From NCBI GenBank assembly GCA_019671005.1, contig CM033712.1, forward strand, positions 78,883,693 through 78,947,692: a DNA stretch of 64,000 bases. Direction: 5' to 3'. Shown here in pieces: positions 1 through 12,617 of this stretch. Below the pieces are notes generated by a model. That model had not been told where the DNA came from. It searched no databases and saw only the letters and a list, made by a program, of their open reading frames with translations. Each line of letters starts with the position of its first letter. Position 1 is the stretch's first letter. Source of the DNA: Hibiscus mutabilis. Its lineage: Eukaryota > Streptophyta > Magnoliopsida > Malvales > Malvaceae. The position numbers and the translations under genes were made by a program.

Positions 1-2472
1 GTTTCCATCTCAAATATATATTTTGGTAAAAAAAAAAACCGTCTAATATTATAAAAAGAAAATAAAAAATCAAATGCATTCAAACTTAGATAATAACTAA
101 AAATAAAAATAAAATATAAAAAAGGTGTATAAACTACACGAGAGTTAAAAATATTTAACAGTTACGACTGTTCTTCAAATACCCTTCGATCAATCTTATT
201 TGGATTCTTCGTAGGAAACGAATTCCAAAGTCGAAACCCTAGTTTCTAAAGCATCAAACTTCTGCTTCATATCAGATTAAAGGGCGTAACGGTCGGTCCA
301 TAGCAACCGACTTCGAATCATTTTCCCTTTTTCTTCTTGAACTTGACCCAAAGAAAACATAGTATTTTTCGATTTTAAAGTAACACAATAGGGTGCATAT
401 ATTTTTTTGGTACTTACTTTTGATATTTATGTATAATATGGTAAATAATTTTAAAGTAACTCATATCATCCTTTTAGTTTTGGTTGGTAGAAAAGAAAGA
501 AAATTGAAAGGATAAAAATTGAAGGGATAAAAAAGTGAAAGGATAGAGAACATATTTTTTTCTTTTTATATGATAGGTTGAGAGGATAGAAAACTAAAAA
601 GGAAACATGTTTTTTTCTTCTTTATTACTTGGTACGATAAAAAAAATGAAATGAAAGAAAATTTACTTTACATTATACCCTTATATCTATATTTATTTAT
701 TAATAAATTTTAATGTGATATTATTTAATCTTAATTTTATTAGGATAATGTTTATTTAAATAATTAAAAAGTTATTTACTTTTTAAAATCTTAATACAAA
801 AAATATATATTTTTCTTGAAAAACAGTCTAATTAAAATGGAATAAGTCAAAAAAATTCATCTAGCAAATCAAGTTTATTGTTCTTAATTTTACGAGTTAC
901 ATTTATCAAGCAAAAATAATGCATAAATAGCCCAGTCTTTGAATAAGTAAAAGTAAAAAATAATGTTAAACAACTTTTTTGCTTGTTTAATTTGAATGCA
1001 ACTGAAAACTAGAGTTTGATATTTTTAATTATATATTACAAAGTTATATTATTAAAATTATTCACTTTCACAGAAAAAACTCCAAACAAAGTCTTTTAAT
1101 TGTTCATATGTTCTTGAATAGATGGTTGATTTTTTTAAAATTTGTTAAAGTAGTTATATCTTTTCATAATTATCAAATAATATATAATTCAATTTTTTAT
1201 ATTTATAGTTTTAATTATTTTTAATAAAAAATAAATTATATCCGGTCCGATATTAATACAATAAACTTATAAATAATGTGATCGTGGATGATAATGCAAT
1301 TAAAAAGATTTAATTGATCACAAGTTTTAAATAATAGTTTAATTTGTTCATAAATAAAACTAAAATTTATGTAATTTTTTTAGTTACGGGTTGTATAAGT
1401 ATGGCGTGTCTGAGAAATAAAAGGATTTCTTTTAAATTTAAGAAGATAATTACTAAATTGTGTTATTAAAATCAGATTAAGAAAAAAGGTGTTAAGAGAA
1501 AAAGTACAATGATAGTCAAATATTTTTACTGTCGACTAATGTTGGATAGAAAAAGGATGAAATATATAATATATATATTTTAATTGCTCGGTATAATTAA
1601 AGATTGCTCTAATATTATATTTTCTCAAGTATTCCGCTTGTCATTTTATTTGCGGATCTATAATATTTTTACAGTGTTTTTAAAGTTTGATTACTTGCAA
1701 TTCGAATATAAATAATATTTTATTTTTTGAATTAAAAAAATTAAAACTTTGGTGAAAGCAAACCGAGTATGCACAATAACCCAATAAAACATGTCCTAAT
1801 TATTGTTCATAGTCGGGTTCAATTCCAACCGATTATATTTTTTAATTCAAAAAATAAAAATTCTTTATTGTTCAAACCGCTCAATAAGTTCAATAACAAA
1901 TCAAATTTTCGATTTGAAAAATTCTGATTTGTCATCTACATTTTAAAAGCTTTTCCAATACCGCAGAGTGATACTTATATTTATTTCTTAATACTTTAAC
2001 AACGCATATATTTTATATATACGAATTTTTAAATTTGAATTTTTTAAAATAAATACCGTCTATTTTTTCACAAAAACCACTCATTAAGTTTTATATCGTA
2101 TTCTATCTCTCTTTTTTTTTTGCCCATATCTAATTTGTTAGATGTGTGTCTATATATATATACACACCGAAAGCTTCGAACCGGTTGTTATAGTGAGTCA
2201 AAAAGTAGACCCAAAATTTGGGCTAATATTTGGACCGTGATTAACAATGGGCCTCCTAAATATTCTCCGTCAAATTGTTCCAGAACGATTGATTTACTTT
2301 TCAATGCACGTTCTGCGACGTAATTAGATTCCCTCCCCTCTTCCTTAAGCCGTACTCAAAAGAATAATCTGTTTGAAATCTGAAGCCATCTCATCCTCTC
2401 CCCTGTTTGAACCCCAAATCAGGACTAAACTTTTTAGGGTTCATCAATATTTCAACCTTTTTCCAGTTTCCA
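1..2472. other. AT-rich intergenic DNA
   Basis: No coding similarity is visible on either strand. The stretch is made of A/T runs, short TA-rich tracts (for example around 1565-1580) and low-complexity purine-rich sequence near 480-660. ORFs here are short and show no recognisable motif. Confidence 0.7.
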
Positions 2473-3761
2473 ATGGATTTCCAGATGGGAAGAGTTCAGC
2501 TTTTGGGCTTCATCGTCGGAGTCGTCATTCTCAGTTTTTCCCTTTATAGTGTACTGGAAACGTCCTCGTTTTGTACTCATGATTCATTTCCCCTTTTTTG
2601 TTTTAATTTCTACCCATATTCGTGAAATTATTTCCCTTTATAGTGTACTGGAAACTAGAACTTTGAACGGTTTAATTGATTTCTTTGGGTTATTGATATT
2701 AGAAGTTTGACCTTAATTGCAAGAACAAATCTTGATTCCGTGGGATTCAAGTTATGTTATTCTTTGTTTTGTTGGGTAACTCTTATAGACTAATTTGGCT
2801 GTTCTCTAAACTGGGTAATGACCCTTTTTTCCTCTTGGGGTTTTATGTGATTTTAGGTTTCATACTGAGATTATGCCATTATCTGCCTATCCATGCTCTT
2901 AAATTCATTTTTTTTGCATTAGTTTGCGGCATATGATTTTTACATTAATTTAATTTATTCTTGTAGCTGAAAAATGTAGGGAGCTGGTTGGCGAGCAGGC
3001 ATCGTCCCGAAGTGGGCAGTTTACTTTGTTAAATTGCTTCGATATGGGCTCTGGTTCTGTAGCTTGTGTAGTGAAGGAGGGCGTGAAGCTATATTTCTAT
3101 AACATTAGATCTACTCATGTTGAGAGAGCAAGGAATGTCAATTGAGAAGGCGATAGAAGATGCAGTGTTGCAGGGCATGGCTGCTAAAGAAGCAGCGAAA
3201 CTAGCATAGACAGAAGGGAAAAAGGCGGCAAAGTAGGCAACACGCCAAGCCAAGCGCATTATAGGTCCTATTATTGCCTCTGGTTGGGACTTTTTCGAAG
3301 CTCTATACTATGGTGGTACTATTGCCGAAGGATTTCTAAGGGGTACAAGCACATTATTCGGTGCCTATGGTGGTGGTTTTCTCGGTGAGCAAAGGCTCGG
3401 AAGGGTCGGTTATCTTGTGGGAAGTCATTTGGGGGGTTGGTTTGGTGGTAGGATCGGACTGATGGTTTATGATGTGGTCAACGGAATGCACTACATGCTT
3501 CAATTTGTTCAAAGCGAAGAAAGTGAAAATCACGAGGCTCCGATTTATGAAAAATCAGAAGCTTCAGAGGATTCCTATGTTTTTGGAACTTCTGATGCAT
3601 ATGAATCTCCACTTGATGAGAGCTCCGAATCACAAGAAAGTGAAAATCTTGAGGCTTCTGTTTATGAAAAATCAGAAGTTTCAGAGGATTCCTATGTTAA
3701 AGAATACGAAACCCCACCGAATGAGAGCTCTGAATCAGAAGAAAGTTCTAGTTTCTGGTGA
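2473..3761 (+). pseudogene. Decayed plant glycine-rich membrane protein gene
   Basis: Two exons are visible. Exon 1 starts at ATG 2473 with a hydrophobic segment (LLGFIVGVVILSFSL) resembling a signal anchor, and the likely GT donor is near 2547. Exon 2 starts at 2967 after a TAG acceptor and encodes a Cys-containing region followed by a glycine-rich stretch (FLGEQRLGRVGYLVGSHLGG). It resembles a conserved plant membrane protein of unknown function, recognised only by pattern. The copy is broken: the frame shifts near 3140 (about 2 nt missing), and in-frame TAG codons follow at roughly 3207 and 3234. After the second stop the frame stays open to TGA 3759-3761. The tail is acidic and Ser/Glu-rich and contains an internal duplication. 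Alternative: a functional isoform starting at the downstream ATG 3417, which is unlikely. Confidence 0.6.
2537..2656. repeat. Short direct repeat at the exon 1/intron edge
   Basis: The motif TTTCCCTTTATAGTGTACTG occurs twice, about 97 bp apart (near 2537 and 2632). It duplicates the probable exon 1 end and splice donor of the decayed membrane-protein gene, so two donor sites may compete. Confidence 0.6.
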
Positions 3762-4220
3762 ACAAATTGTAAGTTCAGGTTGTTACTTTTCTAGTTCAGA
3801 TGAACATGTATAGGTTCAAAAGAAACTGAAATTTAGTTGCCGAATTCCCACGTATAGATACTCGAATCATTTGATATCTTGTTCTTTTTTATCTCTCAGT
3901 GTTGGATTGATGGTTGTTTTGATCCTCCCCTTGTGGCTCCAAGAAAATGAAGAAATTTGTTGCTAGAGATTCATTCTCTATTGTTCAATAGATACCTTAG
4001 ATGCATAAGGAGCCCAAGTCAACAACAACAACATCAACCTTGAAATTTATAACTCAGAGGTAACCACTTTGGATCAAATTAGTTAAAAATTCGAGTCATT
4101 TCAAATTGTTTCGGTTCTATTTGGATCACTGTATACTGTACCATAGAGTAAATTTAAATATCATATCAGAGTTGGTAAAGATCTGTACAGTTCACTGAAT
4201 TATATGGGTTAAAGCTCAGT
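3762..4220. other. Gap between pseudogene and copia element
   Basis: Probable 3' UTR and intergenic DNA. No further coding signal is seen. The last five bases, TCAGT, form the left target-site duplication of the copia element. Confidence 0.6.
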
Positions 4221-4456
4221 TGTTGAAATCAGAGAACATTTTAGAGTGTTTCTCTGTTAAATCTTATTAAAAAATGATGTACAAGAGTACTCCTTTTATA
4301 GGCTTTACAAGTAGTTAACCTAGAGTAGTCTACCTAGGAGATATAACTTTTATCCTTTAATGAGATAGAGTTTATCTAGATTTAAACTTTTAAATTCAAA
4401 CTATTAGATGAGATAATATAAGATTACAACATTTAATTTACATCTAATATCCTACA
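4221..4456 (-). repeat. Copia 3' LTR
   Basis: 236 bp with TG..CA ends on the plus strand. It matches the LTR at 8216-8451 throughout, with a cluster of mismatches near the AGATGAGATAA segment. Confidence 0.95.
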
Positions 4457-4468
4457 CTCCCCCTCAAA
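4457..4468 (-). other. Copia polypurine tract
   Basis: On the minus strand the sequence TTTGAGGGGGAG directly precedes the 3' LTR, the expected plus-strand primer for copia elements. Confidence 0.85.
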
Positions 4469-7400
4469 CTGGTGTGTATATGTTGTATACTCCCAGTTTG
4501 GATGAGAACTCGTCAAAGGTCACTATCGAAAGTGCCTTTGTAAAGATATCTGCCAGTTGACTCTTTGTAGGAACATAGTGCAGCTTTACGACACCACTGT
4601 TTACCTTCTCATAAATAAAATGTCTGTCAATTTCGATATGTTTAGTCCGGTCATGTTGTACTGGATTCTTAGCAATACTCATTGCTGATTGGCTATCACT
4701 TAGTACCTCGAACTCTTGTTTTTCATCCAACTCCAGCTCGGTAAGAAGTTTTTTAAGCCACATGCCTTCGCAAATTCCAAGGGCCATAGCCCTATATTCT
4801 GATTATGCACTACTTCGAGACACCACAATTTGCTTTTTACTCCTCAATGTGACTAAGTTTCCCCACACAAACGAACAATAGCCACTCACAGATTTTATAT
4901 CTGTTAACTCTCATGCCCATCTAGAATCTGTGCAAATCTTCACAGATCTGTCTTGATTTTTCCTGAAAATAAGTCCAAATCCTGGTGTAAACTTTAAGTA
5001 TCGCAGAACTCTATTAGCTGCCTCCATATGTTCTTCTCTAGGATCACTCATGTGTTGGCTGATTATGCTTACTAATAAGCTATATCAGGTCTGGTGAGTG
5101 ATAAATAAATCAGTTTTCCAACCAGCCTTTGGTACGATTCTTTGTTCACGGGAGTACTCGTGCCATTTTTTCCAAACTTCAAGCATGCATCCATTGGAGT
5201 GTCTGCTGGTTTACATCCAAGAATTCCAGTTTCCGAGAGCATGTCCAAGATGTACTTTCTCTGATTTATGATTATTCCCTCATTTGATCTAGCCACCTCC
5301 ATTCTGAGAAAGTACCTAAGACTTCCCAAGTCTTTAGTCTCAAACTTTGTTGCCAAAAAAGTCTTTAGTTTTTCAATTTCCTTTGTGCCAAAAAAGTACC
5401 TTCTTAAACAAGGTGTGATCTGTCTGTGTTTGCTTGAACCCGTTCTTCACCATGGCCTTCGCGAATCTGTCAAGCCAGACCCTTGGTGATTGCTTCAGCC
5501 CATACAAGGATCTATTTAGTTTGCACACTTTTTGTTTCGTTGAGTCATCCTCTAAGCCTGGTGGAATCTGCATATATACTTCTTCTTCAAGCTTTCCATT
5601 CAAAAAGCATTCTAGATGTCCAGTTGGTGCAACTTCCAATCTTTATTAACTGCTAATGAGAGCAGCACCTTTATTGTATTCAGTTTTGCCACAGGTGCAA
5701 TAGTCTCCTGATAGTCTACTCCATATGACTGAGTAAATCCTTTTGCCACTAACCTTCCATTGAACCTCCCGATGCTTCCATTAGAATGATACTTTACTGT
5801 GAAAACCCACTTGCATCCGACCACATTTTTTTCTTTTGGCAGTTTAGTTAAACTTCATGTGTTATTTTGTTGTAGGGCTTTGACCTCTTCTTCAACAGCT
5901 TTCCTCCAATCAAGATTTTTAAATGCCTTTTCCACTGTTCTAGGGATCCTTACACTGTTAATATTAGCTGTAAAAGCCTTGAAACCAGACAATAGTTTTC
6001 CATAAGCAACAAATCTATCAATATGATGATTAGTGCATTTTCTTACCCCCTTTCTGATTGCAATCGAAAAATCATCTAAATTCTCATGAACTGAACTTTT
6101 TGAGACATCATTGCTTACCCTTTCCTCCATGGCAGCAGGACTTAAGATCAGTTCTTGGCAAGTACTAGGCTGATCAATGGGTTCAGTGATAATTTTCTTT
6201 CTTCTAGTATAGCGAGTAAGCTGTTTGACTAGAGATTGTGGGGTTTGAGTAGTGTGAGGCCTGGGAGATCTAGGTTCTGAAGAAGGTCTTCCTATTGGAA
6301 CATTAGAAGAGATGGGAGATGTAGGCTATGGGAAGATCTTTCTACTAGAACACTAGGAGAGCTAGGAAATGTAGGCTCTGGAGAAGTTGTAGGATCATCA
6401 GAGTTGCTAGGTTCTTCGTCCTGTGTTTGTTCAAGGGTCGAAAAAGGAGACAACAAAGGAAGAATATGAGTAGGAGTAATGGGTTGAGATTCCTCACATC
6501 CCTCCCCCTGAATCTTAGTCCCTACAAAATAAGGTTGATTTTCAAAGAAAGTAACATCAAATGAAACATAGGTTTTCTTGGTAATATGTGAGTAACATTT
6601 GTAGCCCTTCTGACTTGATGAGTATCCTATAAACACACACCGCAAGGACCTAGGACCAAGCTTACTCCTATTGTTGCTATGCACATGAACAAAAGCTGTG
6701 CAGCCAAATACTCGAAAAGGAATAACAGATGACCATGGTTTGAAATGTGGAAAAAGATGTAAAAGGGTGTCAAAAGGAGTTTTGAAGCCCATAGTTTTTC
6801 TAGGCGTCTTATTAATTAGGAAAGTAGAAGTAAGAAGTGCTTCCCCCCAAAGATACTGAGGAGCATTAGCAGAAAGCAGAAGAGACCGAGTTACCTTAAG
6901 TAGATGTCTGTTTTTTCTTTCAGCAACCTCATTTTGCTAAGGAGTGTTGACAAAAGAAGTAAGGTGAAACATACATTTCCCTCGAAAAAAGGAACCAAGG
7001 GATTTAGTAAGATACTCACTCCCATTATCACTCTGAACTATCTTTATTTTGTGTTCAAATTGGTTTTCGATCATGTGATAAAACGTTTTAAATATCGTTT
7101 CAACCTCCGATTTTTCTTTCATGAGATAAGTCCAAGTAACCCGAGAGTGATCATCAATAAATAACACAAACCAGCGAGCCCCAGATACATTTTTAACTTT
7201 AGAAGGACCCCAAATGTCGATGTGTATGATAGAGAAAAGAGAAGTAGGTTTAAATTTAGTGGGAATATATGATTGTCTTGTATGTTTGGCAAGTTGACAT
7301 CCATTACATGTGAATGACGATGGATGTTTATTCAGGAACAACTTAGGAAACAATTTCGCAAGATAGTAGAAATTCGGGTGTCCTAATCGAAAATGCCATA

Positions 7401-7841
7401 GCATGACATCATTGGAAAGAAAGAGGAAAAAACTGTAGACGTAGGACAACTGGGAATAGTTTTGTTTCGAAAGGATAGGCCATCAAGAATGTAGAGTCCA
7501 TTGTGTCGCCTAGCATTGCCAATCACCGTCCTCGAGTCTTGTGCCTGAAAAATACAACCAGACAACCCAAAGTTAACATCACAATTCTCATCTTTAACAA
7601 TTTTGCTAACAGACAGAAGATTGTAGGCCAGTTTTGGTACATAAAGAACATCAGACAATACTAGATGATCAATTAATTTAATAGAACCACTTCCTGATAC
7701 AATGGAGAGAGATCCACCGGCAACTTCGATAAATGATGCAAATGAATGTGGCTTGTACTCGTGAAAAATGTCACGATTGCCTGTCATATGGTCAGAAGCA
7801 CCAGAATCCACTATCCAACTCCAGGGATTGAATGTAGCCAA
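4464..7841 (-). pseudogene. Copia pol polyprotein, broken
   Basis: The minus-strand fragments read in copia order. Protease: VDSGASDHMTG at about 7790-7815. Integrase: an HFRLGHP motif, a C..C pair (CNGCQLAKHTRQSY) and the DDH/SDNGSEY core, about 6940-7450, then the C-terminal region 6292-6792. Reverse transcriptase: 5072-6130 in pieces, with NDWRKAV-like, GCKWVF, LNRSLYGLKQSPR and FETKDLGSLRYFL motifs. RNase H: 4464-4800, ending LADIFTKAL. Frame changes occur between the pieces. Near 5385-5395 the text jumps from the DHTLFKK region to EIEKLKTFL, so the YVDD active-site segment is missing. The protein is therefore inactive. Confidence 0.9.
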
Positions 7842-8131
7842 ACAAGAAATTCTACCTTATGTAGCAGAAAATGCAGTAGAATCTGATTTGGAGAATATTT
7901 AACCAAACATCTGTTGGAGCTCCACAATCTGTTGCTTACTGAAATTGTTGGAAGAACTGTCATGCGCAGTAACATGTGCTTCTCTCGGGGCTTTGACCCG
8001 TTGGGATTTCCACTCTGCTGGTCTCGCTGAGACGGAATGGGAGAAAGAGACGCATCTAAAAGGGTAAAATTAGATGAACAAGAGCTTACTGGAGAGCTAA
8101 TTGCAGAAGTAGCAGGTTCTGCTACAACCAT
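7811..8131 (-). pseudogene. Copia gag remnant
   Basis: The N-terminal Ser-rich gag start (MVVAEPATSA) lies about 75 bp inside the 5' LTR. A gag C-terminal phrase (KQQIVELQQMF) and the protease follow within about 300 bp, where an intact gag would need roughly 1 kb. The centre of gag, including the nucleocapsid zinc knuckle, has been deleted. Confidence 0.75.
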
Positions 8132-8206
8132 GTTTTCTAAATAGGGAAGAAAGGTCGAGAGAATAGAGGAAAAAAATTGAAATTTGGAAGAAAGGATCGA
8201 CCTAAA

Positions 8207-8215
8207 CTGATACCA
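8207..8215 (-). other. Copia primer-binding site (iMet tRNA)
   Basis: The minus strand reads TGGTATCAG immediately after the 5' LTR, complementary to the 3' end of plant initiator methionine tRNA, the usual copia primer. Confidence 0.9.
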
Positions 8216-8451
8216 TGTTGTAATCAGATAACATTTTAGAGTGTTTCTCTGTTAAATCCTATTAAAAAATGTTGTACAAGAGTACTCCTTTTATAGGCTT
8301 TACAAGTAGTTAACCTAGAGTAGTCTACCTAAGAGATATAACTCTTATCCTTTAATGAGATAGAGTTTATCTAGATTTAAACTTTTAAATTCAAACTATT
8401 AGATGAGATTAGATGAGATAAGAACATTTAATTTACATCTAATATCCTACA
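8216..8451 (-). repeat. Copia 5' LTR
   Basis: 236 bp, TG..CA ends, followed by the right TCAGT target duplication at 8452-8456. It carries a minus-strand TATAAAAGG motif that could be the element promoter. Confidence 0.95.
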
Positions 8452-8456
8452 TCAGT

Positions 8457-9508
8457 ACATTAACTTTTAGTAAATTCGTTTATCATCATTTATTTGTCTA
8501 TGTGCTTACTAAAAGCCATATTTGATGGAATGGAAAATTTCATGAGAAATATCCAATTGATGGCATCCAAGATTTATATCAACAAGAGATCATCCATTGG
8601 CAGCTGGGATCTATACACAATGTCGGATTCAAAAATATTTTATTTTTTTAGGTTGCATACACATATGGACATCTTTAGTGGTGGACATAAATAAAATATT
8701 AAGGTAAACACAATCAATAAAATAAATAATTAACCGAAGGAAATTTAGATTCCATTCAAACAAGATCCTCATAGGGTATCTTTTAAAGAAAGATATCATG
8801 ACATGAGAATAAGCAAGGGATTTGTATGATCTATATGAGACCCTATATTGTTTTTAATTTTTTTGATAAATTTTAATTTTAATTCTAATTATAATTCTAC
8901 TTAGAGGCAAGAGAAAAAAAGACTATAGGAGAAGAAAAATAGTGTTTTCAGTGGGTCTAAAACTCTTGATCTAGGAGAATATGAGAGAACAAAAATGAAC
9001 AGCTTGACTAATCGAAGTAATGTGCTTATTCTATATTGTTCTTAATTAAGATAACTGAATCCATCCTAGTGGCATATAGTGTAGACATTAAATAAAGGAA
9101 GCAATGTAAATGAACAAGTTGAATTGTTTGTTTCTAGAAGTTGGAACCCTAAAGGCAGTTGAAAAGCTAGGTCGCCCCCATGAGAACAGTATCCACCGCA
9201 ATTTCGACGTCGGGTAGTCGCGGACTCGCGGTTGCCTGCTAGCCCTACTGTTGGTTCATCATTACATCTATCCTTCTTTATAAAAAAGCAACCTTTACCT
9301 CTCCATTTTATAGTGTTCTGAATGTCGACACATTTAACTGTTGAAGTACATGAAGAGTTCCTTAGTGCTCTTTTCAGTACTTTGTAATGGAACTGTTTCC
9401 GGTTGCCACATTTCCTTTTAACCCTGATCTTATAGGATAAATTGGCAATATGAGTATGAGATGGAAGTATATTATGGTTTCCATTAAAATACTTTTTATA
9501 ATTATACC
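8457..9508. other. Intergenic, with a small GC-rich pocket
   Basis: Mostly AT-rich. About 9150-9245 is much richer in G+C, with CG dinucleotides (CGACGTCGGGTAGTCGCGG), unlike its surroundings. No convincing reading frame is seen in it. Confidence 0.6.
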
Positions 9509-9824
9509 ATGTACTTATAGTGGAAATTTTTTATTTCCACAAGCGTTCTAATTTTAAGAGTTAAATATTAGAGTTTAGGGGTTTAGACTTAGGAGTTTAA
9601 AATTTAAGGATTGTGGTTAAAATTAAATGTTTATAAATAGAATTTAGGGTTTATAGGTTAAAATCTAAATTCCTAACATATTGCACTAAAACCTAAACCC
9701 TAGCTTTAAACTCTAAATTCTATCCCTAAATGCTAAGTTTTAACTATAATACTTAAACTCTAAACTTTAAAACCTAAAATTAGGGCTCATGTGAAAATAA
9801 AACGTTTCTACCGCTAATGCATGA
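9509..9824. mobile_element. MITE-like inverted-repeat element
   Basis: The first and last roughly 45 bp are imperfect inverted repeats (TTTTATTT(C)CACA at the left, its complement TGTGAAAATAAAA at the right). The interior is TAAACCCTAA-type sequence on both arms in opposite orientation, so the whole unit can fold back. No ORF. Confidence 0.6.
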
Positions 9825-10321
9825 AATATTTTCTCTCTTTATATATAAAATATTATATTTGATCTTTTTTCAATAAGTTACAATTCGTCGTTTCATTAAT
9901 GAATAAAATAAAAGACGGGAGGATTTATAAATAAATATTTAAATTTATTTAAACATAACTAAACATTGATTGTAATTTTCAAATCCTTCTCCTCTCTTCA
10001 TTTATTAGATTTTAGTAAAATCCTGGAAAAAAATCAAACAAAAACATCACCACGAACAAGATTTTTATCTCCATCGAAATAGTCTCTCGTTATTCATTAA
10101 ATAGGGATTTAAAAAGATAAATAAGATCCACTGATAGGTTTACAACAAGTTCGGTCGGTTTTGCAATCAACGTCATGACTTTTAATATCATTAAAACCTA
10201 TATAGCATGAATTATGATGATAAATAAAAAGCAAATAGATTCTAATAATAATTAATTAAAAATGGTTTTAAAAATGAAAATGGAGAGTACAATCATCGCT
10301 TATTTATCAATCATAAAAGAA
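9825..10321. other. AT-rich intergenic DNA
   Basis: No gene, RNA gene or repeat end is recognised. Confidence 0.6.
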
Positions 10322-10945
10322 AGGTTCAATCTCTAAAATAGCACCATTTTATCTTATATTCCCGAAATAGCACTCAAAATTTTATATTTTCCAGGACAGT
10401 ATCTTATAATGAACTTGTTAAACTCTTAAATCTTTTAAAATCAAATATTTTTACTAAAAGACAAAACTAAAAAAAATTAAACTATTAAGAATCCACTTTG
10501 CATTTCAGTGTTGATGAACAAAAACTAAACTATTAGGAATTAATTTTAATATTTAACTCCATAAATTGTAAAAATAAATATTGGCATTAGTTTATACAAG
10601 TCTAATTAGAGTGTAAGCATATGTTTCTTATCAATATGAAATTCTTGAAGCTAAAATATAGTAGCAAACTCTTTAGCTACAAGAACATATTGATAAGAAA
10701 CAAAGACTTGTACTCAAGCTAGACTTATATAAGCAAATGCCAACATTCTTTTTTGCAATTCATGGAGCTAAAAATCAAAGTTAGTTTCTAATAGTTAAAA
10801 TTTTTTCATTATCATTATTCAATACATTAAATATGTGAAATGGGTTCCTAATAGTTGGGTTCCTAACAAAATTTTTTTCTCTAAAATTTCAGGTGATATT
10901 TTGGGGAATATAGAATAAAATGGTGCTATTTTGGAGATTGAACCT
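10322..10945. mobile_element. Foldback MITE with full-length hairpin
   Basis: The left end AGGTTCAATCTCTAAAATAG and the right end, read in reverse complement, agree over about 55-60 bp with few mismatches. Homology continues inward: a segment near 10590-10645 (tacaagtct, gcatatgtttcttatcaatatg) is matched by its complement near 10687-10745. The whole 624 bp can form one long hairpin with a loop near 10650-10680. No coding capacity. Target duplication not clear. Confidence 0.8.
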
Positions 10946-12617
10946 GAAAGAAATTTCATGCGTCACTTGTTGAATCAGATGGGTACAAAGTTGAAATAGC
11001 CATGGCCATGGATGGAAACATGGATGTACTTAGAGGAGGTTGGAAGGGCCAGTTGTCCTCTAAAATTTTTATATAATTTAAAAAATTTAAAATTTTTATA
11101 TATATTTTTATTGAAAATTTACTTTTACTCCTTTAAATATTATAAGCTCACCTCCTAAAATTTATTCACCTAAGCTTAACGTGTCAGGGCACCTTCAACA
11201 GAGGAGAAAATTCCCAATGCCGAAAGGAGGAGCAGTGCAAATGGTAGGGGCCATCACATGCACGCACTTTTAAGACAAAACCATTCTCTCTAAATATTCA
11301 CCATCCAATACAAAGGAAAGAAAAGGGCATTACCTCAATATATAATTGAAACAAACGAAAGCACTAGCTTGTACTATACATAATACACGTCTGGTCTCAC
11401 TGACAAAAAGCTACGGTTCATTTTTTAAATGGGAAGGATGATCATATAGCTTTTCATGTAATGGCGTTACAATGTCAACATACCGATTCACCTTCTCCAA
11501 GTGGCCATCCAATTTTTGTATATTATATATTACCTAACTTCGAATATAATTATTAGAAAAATAGTACATATTCAAAGTGAATATATCAAGAAAGAGTGCG
11601 ACTGATTGGATGTGTTTTTGTTTATATAATGCGATCTTGAAAAGATGCAATCGACAAAGTATGTCTTTGTTTATATAAGAATAATCGATGTTATGGAAAT
11701 TTGTACAAAGTGTAATCAATAATGATGATAAAACCACCAATAAGGGTTTGGTGTAATGGCAAAGCACATTGTTCTTTTAATAAGAGAATTTGACTTCTAA
11801 TAGAGACGACATTGTTGAGGGAGAACTACGAATTTTGAACCTAAACCATAAGCTGGATATGTATTTTACCAAAAAATAATGATAACAAAACCGAGTATTC
11901 TCATAATGGTAATTTGGAATAATGCTAACAGTGTTAGGCATGCTCAGTTCATAGTGAGATATATTTTATTTCTGTCAAAAATCTAAATTGAAATTCATTG
12001 CATTCACTACAATTTGGCAATTTGCAGCTCTCTCTCTTATAAAATGTTAAATGAGTATAATATATACAGTGTTTTCATGCTACTTTGAACATGTTGATGA
12101 TACTGCTAAATGAGTGGTGAAATGAAATTTATGCGTAGAATTATCTTTTGGCTTCAATTATTTTAGTTTAAGTCTTAAATTTTTAATATCAATTATTTTA
12201 TTTTTTTCCTGTCATTTTATCAAAAATTTAATTAAAAAAATACCGTTGACATGAATGAACAAAATAATGCTATCGTTCTATTATGCTTATATCAATTTGA
12301 CAAAAAATAAAAGTCTGAATGTAAAATAAATATAGTAAAAAATTCAGGGACTAAATGACGAAATTAGTAAATTCAAAGTGCAAAAAAAATTAATTTATCG
12401 CGCTACATGTACATTGGGAGGGGTTGTGCCCCCAAAAAAACTTTTTACCTTTATATTATATAGTAATAAATTTGAAAATTTTATGAGATAATTATAAATT
12501 GTCTCTACTTCAAATATATATATACTTTTTTTTCCTTTGAATTAGATTCATGGCTCTGTCCCTACACATACACATATATTGGTGCCCTGTAAAAGTAGAA
12601 GAATAGCAAAGAAAATA
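10946..12617. other. AT-rich intergenic DNA
   Basis: No supported gene. Short ORFs such as 11534-11767 on the minus strand have no recognisable motif. Confidence 0.6.

Larger units (their letters stand above)
4221..8451 (-). mobile_element. Ty1/copia LTR retrotransposon, defective
   Basis: A 4.23-kb element lies on the minus strand. Two 236-bp LTRs (4221-4456 and 8216-8451) begin TGTTG and end CCTACA, and the element is flanked by the perfect 5-bp duplication TCAGT (4216-4220 and 8452-8456). A primer-binding site complementary to initiator Met-tRNA and a G-rich polypurine tract sit at the correct inner edges. Domain order in the minus direction is gag remnant, protease, integrase, reverse transcriptase, RNase H, which is the copia order. 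The gag is largely deleted, pol has several frameshifts, and the reverse transcriptase lacks its YVDD segment, so the copy cannot be autonomous. By eye the LTRs differ at about 11 positions, so the insertion is not very recent. Confidence 0.95.

Noticed and set aside
1805..1835. tRNA-like T-loop sequence GGGTTCAATTCC
   Set aside because: No matching acceptor, D-arm or anticodon stem could be found around it.
9590..9780. Telomere-like CCCTAAA runs
   Set aside because: Units are degenerate, occur on both strands and are bounded by inverted repeats, so they belong to MITE-like elements, not a telomere array.
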